NCBI GenBank assembly: GCA_945865545.1
Contig: CAMBEQ010000001.1
Span: 1-64,000, forward strand
Length of the DNA: 64,000 nucleotides
Direction: 5' to 3'
Source of the DNA: Sediminibacterium ginsengisoli
GTDB taxonomy: Bacteria; Bacteroidota; Bacteroidia; Chitinophagales; Chitinophagaceae
Below are positions 17,740 to 26,300 of the stretch, one piece after another. Both the position numbers and the translations under genes were made by a program. The number at the start of each line of letters is the position of its first letter. Position 1 is the first letter of the stretch. The notes below the pieces were generated by a model. That model made no database searches, had not been told where the DNA came from, and saw only the letters and a list, made by a program, of their open reading frames with translations.

Positions 17740-18000
17740 AAATTATTGATTGAATGATTGATACTGCAATAAAACAATATCTTTATAACCTATTGATATA
17801 CAAAGTACTATCTTTTATAAATGGCTATTAAAACCATTGTAATTAGCCCCATTCATCTATTTTCTAATGTAGCATTAGGTTGCATGAAATAAATGAAAAA
17901 TTATAGAAACAAGTAGTTATTAAATAAACCCTATAATTATTTGTCAGTAGTATATATTTTATAACTTCATTGAATATTATACTAACCCCTTTGCATAGCG

Positions 18001-19119
18001 TTGACATCAATTCGTAACTTATTTCACCCTTTTGTTCCAGTAGGACATTTGAAAGTGTGGGTATTAGCCCCAGCCTTGGATAATCCAGATCCCAATTTGG
18101 CTTATTATTATGACTTTAGTCAAAGTATTGAAGAATATACACGCGTATTTGAACAATTAGATTTGCCTTGGAAATGGCAACCCGTTTCTTTAGAAACTTA
18201 TAAAATGATTGTTCAAGAAATTGCGCATGAAAGAGAAAAAGGAATTTATTTTCCAGTGGTTTTAAATTTATGTGATGGAGATGAAATTAATGGGGCCCCT
18301 GGCGTTTCCGTCATTAAAGCATTAGATGCAAAGCAATTGGTCTATACCGGGGCCAATGATTATTTTTACGATATCACTACTTCTAAAATTCCAATGAAAG
18401 AAGCTTTTGATATTGCTGGTGTTGCCACCCCAAAATGGGAAGCCATTAGAACCAACGATATAAATGCAAAAGAGTTACTTGAAAATTTAGGTTGCCCTGT
18501 TATTGTTAAGCCTGCGGTGTCGGGTGGGAGCTTGGGAGTGGGTATAAAAAATGTAGTAGAAACTCCAAAAGAATTAAAAGTACAATTAGCAAAAATGTTT
18601 GAGGGCTACAGAGGCTGGAACTTAGCATCAGATGGTATCCTAGCTGAATCATTTATAGAAGGACCAGAATATACCGTAATGATTGTGGGTAGTCATACGC
18701 ATCCAGAATTTGCAAAAATTTATCCCCCTATTGAAAGAGTATTTCATGCTTCCCTACCTGAAAAAGAAAAATTTTTATCGTTTGATCGCTTATGGGAAAT
18801 TTATGAGGAAGAAACACCTATGCCAGAAGAAGAGAATTTTTACCAATATCAATTAGGAGATGAAGCCGTTCAAATGGCTGTTCAAAAAATTTCTTGGGAT
18901 GCGTATGTGGCAGTAAATGGCACCGGCTATACTAGAGTGGATGTTCGCATTTGTAATAAAACAGGCATTCCCTATGTATTAGAAGTGAATGCGCAATGTG
19001 GAATCAGTGAAGACGAAAATTTTACTTCGATTGGTGCGATTCTAAAATACGCCAATCAAAGTTTCGCAGAATTAGTGATACATATTATTAACGACGCATT
19101 TGCAAGAAGAAAAAAATAA
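18001..19119 (+). CDS. ATP-grasp ligase, D-Ala-D-Ala ligase-like
   Basis: A 372-residue cytoplasmic ATP-grasp enzyme, which would join a carboxylate to an amine using ATP through an acyl-phosphate. An N-terminal alpha/beta domain (1-120) precedes the ATP-grasp fold: K170 in PVIVKPAVSGGSLGVG (nucleotide-binding lysine and glycine-rich loop 174-181), EGPEYTV (220-226), TRVDVR (311-316) and EVN (328-330). The usual D-Ala-D-Ala-ligase ending EVNTxPG is replaced by EVNAQCGIS, so the acceptor is probably not D-alanine. Start: TTG at 18001, because an in-frame stop lies six codons upstream and no ATG occurs near the N-terminal conserved part. The next gene begins 4 bp after the stop. Confidence 0.88.
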   Translation: MTSIRNLFHPFVPVGHLKVWVLAPALDNPDPNLAYYYDFSQSIEEYTRVFEQLDLPWKWQPVSLETYKMIVQEIAHEREKGIYFPVVLNLCDGDEINGAPGVSVIKALDAKQLVYTGANDYFYDITTSKIPMKEAFDIAGVATPKWEAIRTNDINAKELLENLGCPVIVKPAVSGGSLGVGIKNVVETPKELKVQLAKMFEGYRGWNLASDGILAESFIEGPEYTVMIVGSHTHPEFAKIYPPIERVFHASLPEKEKFLSFDRLWEIYEEETPMPEEENFYQYQLGDEAVQMAVQKISWDAYVAVNGTGYTRVDVRICNKTGIPYVLEVNAQCGISEDENFTSIGAILKYANQSFAELVIHIINDAFARRKK

Positions 19120-19123
19120 AATT

Positions 19124-20569
19124 ATGCGCCCGCTTCCCATACTGAATCATCCAGAAAGTTTCAAAGATTTAAAAGTTTGCATTCTTCAACCAGACTATTC
19201 CACTTCTGGAGTAGATTATCAATATTACGATCCCAAGAGAGACCTATCGGCTATTATGCCAGAAGCGCATATGGATCATGTTTTTTTAAATAAGCTCACT
19301 ACCTATCAACAGTTAAAAGAATTAAAGGATAAAAACTATGATATCTATATTAATCTATGTGAAGGTTATTTAGAATGGAAAGTACCTTCTATCGACGTTA
19401 TTATAAGCATGGATTTATTGGGATTGCCTTATACCGGGCCCAATGCGAACTTATACGACCCGCCAAAAACCATCATGAAATATTTGGCCTTTTGTGAAGA
19501 CGTGGTTACCCCAGCGCATGTGCTTATTGAGTCTTTGGAAGATTTAGATCAATTACCTGGAAATTTAAAATTTCCATTGTTTGTAAAACCTGCCAAAGCA
19601 GGAGATAGCCTAGGAGTGGATGACGCTTCTAAAGCAAACAATGTGGATGACTTAATAGTTAAGGTGAAGAATATTGTGGCCGAATTTGGTTCAGCCTTGG
19701 TAGAAGAATATATTGATGGGCGAGAGTTTACTGTATTAGTGTGTGGCAATGCCGATGGAAAAACATGTACCAGCTTTGTTCCAGTTGAATATATTTTCCC
19801 TGAAGGGTTCAGTTTTAAAACCTATGCTTTAAAAACTTCTGAATTACACCCTACAGCCAATATCCCTGTTACAGAAACCGCTCTAGCCAATAAATTAAAA
19901 AGTATTGCAGAGCAAGTTTTTATGTCTTTTAATGGAGTAGGTTATGGGAGAATGGATTTTAGAATGAATGACAAAGGAGAGATTTTCTTTTTAGAAATAA
20001 ATTTTACTTGTTCTGTTTTTTATGCACAAGGGTACGAAGGATCGGCCGATTATATTTTACTGCATGATGGCGCTGGTCAAAGAGGTTTTTTGGAAAGAAT
20101 AATTATTGAGGGAATGTCCAGGTACAGTAGAAAAGAAAAATTATTTACGATCAAAGGAAATGCCATTGCTGGTTATGGTATGTATGCAAAAAGAGATTTA
20201 CCTAAAAATACTTTATTATTTAAAGGGGAAGAAAAATCACAACGTATTGTTAGTAAAAAATTCGTTGATGAAAATTGGGATGAAAGAGAAAAATTAAATT
20301 TTAGAAGATACGCCTACCCTATTAGTTCAGAAGTTTATATATTATGGGATTTACAACCCGAAGAGTGGTCGCCACAAAATCATCATTGCGATGCCAACTG
20401 CACTTACAAAGGGTTGAACCTCTATGTCAATAGAGACATTAAAAAAGGGGAAGAACTTACTTTGGATTATGGCAGCTTCTTGGATGAAACCATGGAACCA
20501 TTTAATTGCCATTGTGGTGCTGCTCATTGCCGTGGACTTATAAAAGGTACTGCTAAAATTAAAGGCTAG
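19124..20569 (+). CDS. ATP-grasp ligase fused to a C-terminal SET methyltransferase domain
   Basis: A 481-residue two-domain protein. Residues about 1-335 are a D-Ala-D-Ala-ligase-like ATP-grasp enzyme: K155 in LFVKPAKAGDSLGVD, EEYIDGREFTV (194-204), RMDFR (276-280) and EIN (291-293). Residues about 340-481 are a SET domain: GNAIAGYGMYAKRDLPKN opening, NHHCDANC (419-426, the NHxC motif), GEELTLDYG (to 450) and a post-SET zinc-type cluster CHCGAAHC (462-469). So one polypeptide could form an amide bond and methylate an amine, probably lysine or an N-terminus. I use the ATG at 19124, 4 bp after the previous stop; a TTG at 19100 would overlap that gene. Both domains keep their key residues. Substrate unknown. 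Confidence 0.92.
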   Translation: MRPLPILNHPESFKDLKVCILQPDYSTSGVDYQYYDPKRDLSAIMPEAHMDHVFLNKLTTYQQLKELKDKNYDIYINLCEGYLEWKVPSIDVIISMDLLGLPYTGPNANLYDPPKTIMKYLAFCEDVVTPAHVLIESLEDLDQLPGNLKFPLFVKPAKAGDSLGVDDASKANNVDDLIVKVKNIVAEFGSALVEEYIDGREFTVLVCGNADGKTCTSFVPVEYIFPEGFSFKTYALKTSELHPTANIPVTETALANKLKSIAEQVFMSFNGVGYGRMDFRMNDKGEIFFLEINFTCSVFYAQGYEGSADYILLHDGAGQRGFLERIIIEGMSRYSRKEKLFTIKGNAIAGYGMYAKRDLPKNTLLFKGEEKSQRIVSKKFVDENWDEREKLNFRRYAYPISSEVYILWDLQPEEWSPQNHHCDANCTYKGLNLYVNRDIKKGEELTLDYGSFLDETMEPFNCHCGAAHCRGLIKGTAKIKG

Positions 20570-20663
20570 TGCGCTCTGTTTGAGTTACTTATTTTTGTAA
20601 ATACCTATTGTGTTTTATTTATTGTACATTTTCACGTAACTTAATTGCAACGATTATTTGCTT

Positions 20664-21371
20664 ATGGGTAAATTTCAACCTCCCGCTTTTATTGAACCCT
20701 TCTCTCCTTTTTGGTGGGAATGTATGCTAGTCGTTACCTTAATTATTGTTTTGGTAGTTAGGCTACCTCTGTATTTTAAAAAATTACAACATAAAAATTA
20801 TGCTTTGTTTTTAGCTATTTTTTTTATGGTAAGTTTTATTATTGAAAACTATTATAATTTTATAAATGGATTTTGGAATTTAAAACAACATTTGCCAGTT
20901 CACTTATGCAGCATTAGTTATTTTATGTGTGTTGCCTTATTGCTTAATTACAAACAGTGGTTGGCAGAATGCGTTTATTATTGGGGATTGGCCGGGGGCA
21001 TTCATGCTATGCTTACACCAGAATTTACCGTGGGGATGGAGGGGTATAATTTTTATGCTTATTTTATTGACCATGGAGGCCTCTTACTCGTGGTTGCCTA
21101 TATGATTATTCATTTAAATTTTCGCCCTCGCCCTAGATCTTGGATTTGGGTATTGGGCTATACCCAATTGGTGGCTATAGGTGTTGGCATTGTGAATTAT
21201 AGTGTTGGGGCTAATTATATGTATTTATCTGAAAAACCCGAAGTCAATAATCCCTTTGTTATTGGAGAATGGCCTTATTATATTCTTATACTTGAAGCCG
21301 TTGCAGTATTTCATTTTTGGATATTCTATTTACCCTTTAATAAAAAGAATAAAGTTCTATCCAAGGCTTAA
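20664..21371 (+). CDS. TIGR02206/TMEM164-family integral membrane protein (YwaF-like)
   Basis: A membrane protein of about 235 residues with six or more transmembrane segments. The family marks LPVHLCSIS (77-85), YYWGLAGGIHAMLTPE (105-120), YFIDHGG (133-139) and GANYMYLSEKP identify TIGR02206, the bacterial relatives of TMEM164. Human TMEM164 has been reported as a cysteine acyltransferase acting on ether phospholipids; C82 and H137 here sit in the conserved segments, so a membrane acyl-transfer role is possible but not shown. Start at ATG 20664 rather than the TTG two codons earlier. It follows the ATP-grasp-SET gene by 94 bp on the same strand and its stop abuts that of the converging HAD gene. 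Confidence 0.86.
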   Translation: MGKFQPPAFIEPFSPFWWECMLVVTLIIVLVVRLPLYFKKLQHKNYALFLAIFFMVSFIIENYYNFINGFWNLKQHLPVHLCSISYFMCVALLLNYKQWLAECVYYWGLAGGIHAMLTPEFTVGMEGYNFYAYFIDHGGLLLVVAYMIIHLNFRPRPRSWIWVLGYTQLVAIGVGIVNYSVGANYMYLSEKPEVNNPFVIGEWPYYILILEAVAVFHFWIFYLPFNKKNKVLSKA

Positions 21372-21713
21372 TTAAATTTCTTCTATCCTCTTGGCTTTAT
21401 CATCTATCACCAAATCGAAATTAGGTTTAGTTGGGCTTCCATTAGGACAATAGCCTGTAATTAGTTCATTAAATTTACATCCCCATTGATTGAGTTGAGT
21501 AAGGGTTAATTCCCTTAAATCCCTTTTGGAGCTTTCGCCACGTCCCGTCCAATAAGTAATATGCCAACCTTCCTCAAATAACTTGTTTATTTTTGCAATA
21601 TGTTCAAAATTGGGTTCGGCTAATTCATATACCCGCTTATCCGAGTAAAAGCAAATGGTTTCATCAATGTCAACTAAAGCTTTTTTAGAACCAAACCTTT
21701 TGGACTCAATCAT
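21372..21713 (-). CDS. Small HAD-superfamily hydrolase-like protein
   Basis: A 113-residue minimal HAD-fold protein without a cap domain. Motif I is DIDET (D15 and D17), motif II is the threonine in YWTGRG (T56) and the motif IV acids are in DLVIDDKAKR (D104, D105). Its size and the WTGRGE pattern resemble BT0820-type phosphatases and polynucleotide-kinase-like HAD proteins of Bacteroidota. Predicted cytoplasmic phosphatase with unknown substrate. Its stop codon (21372-21374) directly abuts the stop codon of the converging membrane protein gene. Confidence 0.82.
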   Translation of the reverse strand: MIESKRFGSKKALVDIDETICFYSDKRVYELAEPNFEHIAKINKLFEEGWHITYWTGRGESSKRDLRELTLTQLNQWGCKFNELITGYCPNGSPTKPNFDLVIDDKAKRIEEI

Positions 21714-21852
21714 TGTTATGTATTTTAAATGTATTTAACTGAGGCAAATTTAGATAGTTTCTATAAATTACAGCTTTCATTTTATCAAGAACTGAAATCA
21801 TCGTTAAAAACTGTGCTTCTTTCAATATTTGAACAAAATTAACCCTTACACC

Positions 21853-23928
21853 ATGAGATTATTTTTTTTATCCCTGTTTGTTGGTATCCTTCAATTGGCT
21901 TCTGCTCAAAACACGAATAACCCAATTATTAGAACAGATAAAATTACCATTGCACGTGATACTTATGGAGTACCACATATTTTCGCCCCCACCGACCCTG
22001 AAGTGGCTTATGGTTTAGCTTGGGCACATGCCGAGGACGATTTTACCACCATTCAAACACTGATGCTTACCGGTAAAGGTAAATTAGCCACTTATTTAGG
22101 TAAAAAGGGAGCACCTATAGATTATGTTGTGGGCTTACTCAATACCAAAGCTACCGTGATGGAGCAAATAGATCAATTGGACCCAGCTTTTTTACAATTG
22201 ATTAGAGGGTATTTGTTAGGTTTAGAAGCTTATGCAAATGCACATCCAAAAGATATACTTAATAAACATGTATTCCCTATTAGCATTGAAGAATATTTAT
22301 CGGCCAGCGTTTTCTCAGTAGCTGTATTTTGTGGTGTAGATAAAGCCTTGCCAAAAATTTTAAATGGTACCATTCCGGCTTTGCCTGGTTTTACAGGCGA
22401 AGGCAGTAACTCTATTGCAGTGCATTCCAGCAAATCGGCTTCTGGTGAAAATATGTTATTGATTAATGCGCATCAACCTATTGAAGGCGCTACCGCTTTT
22501 TATGAAGCACAATTACAAAGCGAAGAAGGATGGAATATTTTAGGAGGCTTGTTTCCAGGTGCCCCTTTAATATTTCATGGTGTCACCCCTAACTTGGCTT
22601 GGGCACATACAGTGAACTTACAAGATAAAATTGATGTCTATCAATTACAAACCGATAAGCTACATCCAGGGCAATATAAAGTGGATGGCGAATGGCTAAA
22701 GCTTGAAAAAAGAAAAATAAAATTAAGTATCAAGGGTATTCCGTTTCCTATTTATAAAACAGCTTATACTTCTATCTACGGACCTACCGCAGCTACCCCT
22801 AATGGTGAATACTTTTCAATGCGCTTGCCTTCCTTGATGGATATAGGTGCTTTACAGCAATGGTATGCGATGAATAAAGCGCAAAACTTTACTCAATTCA
22901 AAGCTGCTTTAACACAGAATCACCTCGCTATGTTTAATATTGTATATGCAGACAAAAGAGATACTATTTTTTATATCTCCAATGGAAAAATGCCCTATCG
23001 TAATACAGATACTAGTTATCATTGGAATGCTACCTTGCCAGGAAATACACGTGCAACCCTTTGGACTAAATTTAAACCTTTAAGCGAATTACCTCAATAC
23101 TTAAATCCAAAAAGCGGTTACTTATACAATACCAACCATTCTCCATTTTTAGCCACTGCCGAAAATGAAAATTTAAATCCAGCCAATTTTGACGCTTATG
23201 ATGGGTATGAATTAATCCATAACAACCGAAGTCGTCGTGCCAAAGATTTAATTGACCAATTAGATAAGTTTAGTTACGCCGATTTAAAACGCATCAAATT
23301 TGATCGTCAACTTCCTGCTAAAATTTTATACCCTTATGGATTTACCTCAGATACTTTATTTATGTTGGATGAAAATAAGTATCCGCAGCTAGCGCCACTT
23401 ATTGTAAGTTTAAAAAAATGGGACCATCAAGCCATTGCCGAAAGCAATGGAGCACTCATTTATAATTTAGCCTATTATTATATCCCTAAAATAATGGCGG
23501 ACCATAAGAATGAAAATTTGACTACCGCAGAAGCGGTGGCTACCTATGAATACATTTATCAATTCTTAATAAAAAATTACCAACGCCTAGATGTTACTTT
23601 AGGAGAAATGCAACGCTTGGTGAGAGGAGAGGAAAACTGGCCACAAAGCGGCATGCCCGATGTATTGGCCGCTGTACAAACTTCCCCTTTTGGTAAAGCA
23701 CAACGTAAAATGAATAGCGGTGATGCTTATATTGGATTTGTTCGCTTCCCTAAAGATGGAAGTCTACCGCTCATTGAAACGGTGAATACTTTTGGTGCGA
23801 GCTCCGTAAAAGGGAGTCCACATTATGCCGATCAAAGAGCCCTATATCAAGCACAAGAAGTAAAAAAAATGACTTTAGATAAAGAGGAAGTGTTAAGAAA
23901 GGCAGAACGCAGTTACCATCCTCAATAA
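21853..23928 (+). CDS. Penicillin acylase family Ntn-hydrolase, paralog 2
   Basis: A 691-residue S45 amidase, start at ATG 21853 just before the signal peptide (about 1-19, ending ASAQ). Alpha-chain start ITIARDTYGVPHIFAPTDPEVAYGLAWAHAEDD and beta-chain nucleophile Ser185 in EGSNSIAVHSSKS, followed by MLLINAHQPIEG, place it with acyl-amide acylases of the aculeacin/AHL type. It is a diverged relative of the gene at 14888-17080; the two flank the ATP-grasp, SET and TMEM164-like genes. Predicted periplasmic; substrate unknown. No terminator is visible between it and the converging dehydrogenase gene. Confidence 0.92.
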   Translation: MRLFFLSLFVGILQLASAQNTNNPIIRTDKITIARDTYGVPHIFAPTDPEVAYGLAWAHAEDDFTTIQTLMLTGKGKLATYLGKKGAPIDYVVGLLNTKATVMEQIDQLDPAFLQLIRGYLLGLEAYANAHPKDILNKHVFPISIEEYLSASVFSVAVFCGVDKALPKILNGTIPALPGFTGEGSNSIAVHSSKSASGENMLLINAHQPIEGATAFYEAQLQSEEGWNILGGLFPGAPLIFHGVTPNLAWAHTVNLQDKIDVYQLQTDKLHPGQYKVDGEWLKLEKRKIKLSIKGIPFPIYKTAYTSIYGPTAATPNGEYFSMRLPSLMDIGALQQWYAMNKAQNFTQFKAALTQNHLAMFNIVYADKRDTIFYISNGKMPYRNTDTSYHWNATLPGNTRATLWTKFKPLSELPQYLNPKSGYLYNTNHSPFLATAENENLNPANFDAYDGYELIHNNRSRRAKDLIDQLDKFSYADLKRIKFDRQLPAKILYPYGFTSDTLFMLDENKYPQLAPLIVSLKKWDHQAIAESNGALIYNLAYYYIPKIMADHKNENLTTAEAVATYEYIYQFLIKNYQRLDVTLGEMQRLVRGEENWPQSGMPDVLAAVQTSPFGKAQRKMNSGDAYIGFVRFPKDGSLPLIETVNTFGASSVKGSPHYADQRALYQAQEVKKMTLDKEEVLRKAERSYHPQ

Positions 23929-23964
23929 ATTAAATTAACTTTTAAATAAATTGCTGCTTTGTAA

Positions 23965-25236
23965 TTAAAGACGAGCGGTAATAATACTTTTATCTAAAAA
24001 AGCTTTGGTATCGTATATAACCGTATCAGTTGATTTTTTTAAACTCGCATAGTTTAATGACTTAAAAAAGTCGTGCGCTACGGTTAATACAATAGCGTCA
24101 TAAGTAGTTAACTCATGGATTAATTTTATTTGATGCTTTTCAAGCACTTCATTCGCATTGGCAAAAGGATCAAATGCGAATACTTCCAAACCTTGTTCTT
24201 GTAATAAATTATAAATTTCAAAAGCTTTGGAGTTTCTAATGTCTGGGCAATTTTCTTTAAACGTGACCCCCAGTAATAAAACCTTTGCTCCTTTAATGAT
24301 TACTTGATTGGCTAATAAAAGTTGTACAATTTTATTAGTTACAAACGAACTCATTTGATCATTTACATGACGACCCGATAAAATAACTTGTGGATGATAA
24401 CCTAAGCTGGTGGCTTTATAGGCTAAATAGTAAGGGTCTACTCCAATACAATGGCCGCCCACTAAACCAGGCTTGAATGGTAAAAAATTCCACTTCGTCG
24501 CCGCTGCAGCTAAAACATCCTGTGTATCAATATTCATTTTATCAAAAATGAGCGCCAATTCATTAACAAAGGAAATATTAATATCTCTTTGTGCATTCTC
24601 GATAGACTTAGCTGCTTCTGCTACTTTTATATTGGGCGCTTGATGGGTACCCGCTGTAATGATACTTGCATATAAGGCATCCACCTTATTAGCTATTTCA
24701 GGCGTAGAGCCCGAAGTCACTTTTATAATTTTCGTGAGGGTATTAATTTTATCCCCTGGATTAATTCTTTCGGGCGAATAGCCACAAAAAAAATCTTGAT
24801 TGAATTTTAAATTACTTACTTTTTCTAAAACTGGAACACAATCTTCTTCTGTACAACCTGGATAAACAGTACTCTCGTAAATAACTAAATCTCCTTTTTT
24901 TAAAACAGTACCTACCATCTCAGTGGCTTTTAATAAAGGGCTTAGGTCTGGTTGTTTTTGAGCATCTACGGGTGTAGGTACTGTGACAATAAAGACAGTA
25001 CAGTGTTGTATGTCGTTTAATGTATTGCTAAAAATAATTTGATTGGCGGCTTTAATTTCTTCAGTGGAGCATTGTAGGGTATCATCCACCCCTTTTGTTA
25101 AAGCTTCAATTCTACTGGCATCAATATCAAAGCCAATAACTTTATACTTTTTACCCAATTCCACTGCTAATGGTAAGCCCACATACCCTAATCCTATGAC
25201 AGCAATAGCACCGAATGTAAATTGTTGATTGTCCAT
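23965..25236 (-). CDS. UDP-sugar 6-dehydrogenase (UDP-GlcNAc/GalNAc type, WbpO/TviB-like)
   Basis: A 423-residue NAD-dependent nucleotide-sugar dehydrogenase that oxidises the sugar C6 to a uronic acid in two steps. Rossmann loop GLGYVG (15-20), NAD-site pattern TVPTPVD, YESTVYPGCTE, and the catalytic Cys263 in GGHCIGVDPYYLAYKA, the form typical of WbpO/TviB enzymes acting on N-acetylated UDP-hexosamines. C-terminal UDP-binding domain has KVLLLGVTFKENCPDIRNS. Cytoplasmic, for capsule or O-antigen precursors, yet no glycosyltransferase or other polysaccharide gene is nearby. It follows the DUF1684 gene by 24 bp, probably co-transcribed. Confidence 0.93.
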   Translation of the reverse strand: MDNQQFTFGAIAVIGLGYVGLPLAVELGKKYKVIGFDIDASRIEALTKGVDDTLQCSTEEIKAANQIIFSNTLNDIQHCTVFIVTVPTPVDAQKQPDLSPLLKATEMVGTVLKKGDLVIYESTVYPGCTEEDCVPVLEKVSNLKFNQDFFCGYSPERINPGDKINTLTKIIKVTSGSTPEIANKVDALYASIITAGTHQAPNIKVAEAAKSIENAQRDINISFVNELALIFDKMNIDTQDVLAAAATKWNFLPFKPGLVGGHCIGVDPYYLAYKATSLGYHPQVILSGRHVNDQMSSFVTNKIVQLLLANQVIIKGAKVLLLGVTFKENCPDIRNSKAFEIYNLLQEQGLEVFAFDPFANANEVLEKHQIKLIHELTTYDAIVLTVAHDFFKSLNYASLKKSTDTVIYDTKAFLDKSIITARL

Positions 25237-25260
25237 TTCAAACCAAAGTTAATAGTCTAC

Positions 25261-26148
25261 CTAGTGATGGCCATAATTTTTTTCTCCAGCAGTAATACTC
25301 AATTTTAATCTATTTTGAGGAGGGGGTAAAGGACAAGTAGCAAATGCTGTAAATGCACAAGGAGGGTTATAGGCTTTATTAAAATCTATTTCTGTATTAC
25401 CATTGGCATCTGGCTTAGGAATATCAATGAATCGGCCTGCTCCATAGGTAGTTTTACCTGCAGTTTCATCACCAAAAACAATGAATAAATTAGGGCCTCC
25501 CTCGTCTATCACATCTAAAGTATATTCTTTATTATTAATTGTAAACAATAATCGACCTGCATTTTTTTGTGCCGTAGATTGGCCTAATACATTGGTGATC
25601 ATTAATAAACTTTGAGCAGGTTGCACCAATACTGCTTTTAAACGCCAATTGGAGTCAACAGCAAAGCGATCGATTCCTTTAAATTTCTTTACAGCTTCAG
25701 CTTGCAGATTTCTAAATCTTATACCTACTTTGTCTTCTCGTTTAATAACTACCCATCTAAAATGAGACCAATCCATCGTCTTAGCAACCTTATCTTTAAA
25801 TACAATAGTAGGTTCTGCCCCTTTTATTTCTTTGCTATTAATTTTAATCCTGTTATTGTTCTTATTCACCCACAAAACAGAATCACCTTCATAAATAAAA
25901 TCACCTAAATAATCGGGGAACGCTTGATTATTGTATTGACTATCATTTCGTTTTCCTTTTCCAAATGTATTTACCCCTTTATGTAGCCAAAAAAGACCCT
26001 CTAAATTTAACCACCCATTGGGTTGTTTTAAATCATTTTGTCTTTTAGCATGCCAATCATTTATGGATTGGCTATATTGGTTAACTCCTTGGCCAAATAG
26101 ACTATTTAAGACTAAAGTATATATAAGTAAAAATAAATATTTTTTCAT
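25261..26148 (-). CDS. DUF1684-family secreted protein
   Basis: A 295-residue protein, start at ATG 26148 directly before the signal peptide (about 1-20, ending SLFGQ). It carries DUF1684 marks: WLNLEGLFWLHKGVNTFGKG early, VIDEGGPNLFIVFGDETAGKTTYGAGRF centrally and the late YNPPCAFTAFATCPLPPPQNRL. Function of the family is unknown; members are widespread single-domain proteins, some secreted. First gene of a probable two-gene unit with the UDP-sugar dehydrogenase. Confidence 0.9.
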   Translation of the reverse strand: MKKYLFLLIYTLVLNSLFGQGVNQYSQSINDWHAKRQNDLKQPNGWLNLEGLFWLHKGVNTFGKGKRNDSQYNNQAFPDYLGDFIYEGDSVLWVNKNNNRIKINSKEIKGAEPTIVFKDKVAKTMDWSHFRWVVIKREDKVGIRFRNLQAEAVKKFKGIDRFAVDSNWRLKAVLVQPAQSLLMITNVLGQSTAQKNAGRLLFTINNKEYTLDVIDEGGPNLFIVFGDETAGKTTYGAGRFIDIPKPDANGNTEIDFNKAYNPPCAFTAFATCPLPPPQNRLKLSITAGEKNYGHH

Positions 26149-26300
26149 AATGTTCAATTGAAGGGCCCCTGGCAAATAGAAGTGGTAAAATTAAGCTTTT
26201 TAACTGGCCTTTCAAAAAGTTCCCCAAGTAAGTAAGCTTAAAATATTAAAAATGAAATGAAACTTATTTTTTATTAAATTTATGCCAAGAAATAATTACT

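Noticed and set aside
17740-18000. Operator or riboswitch in the gap before the ATP-grasp genes
   Set aside because: Only 5-bp inverted repeats (AATGG/CCATT and GGCTA/TAGCC) were found, which are expected by chance.
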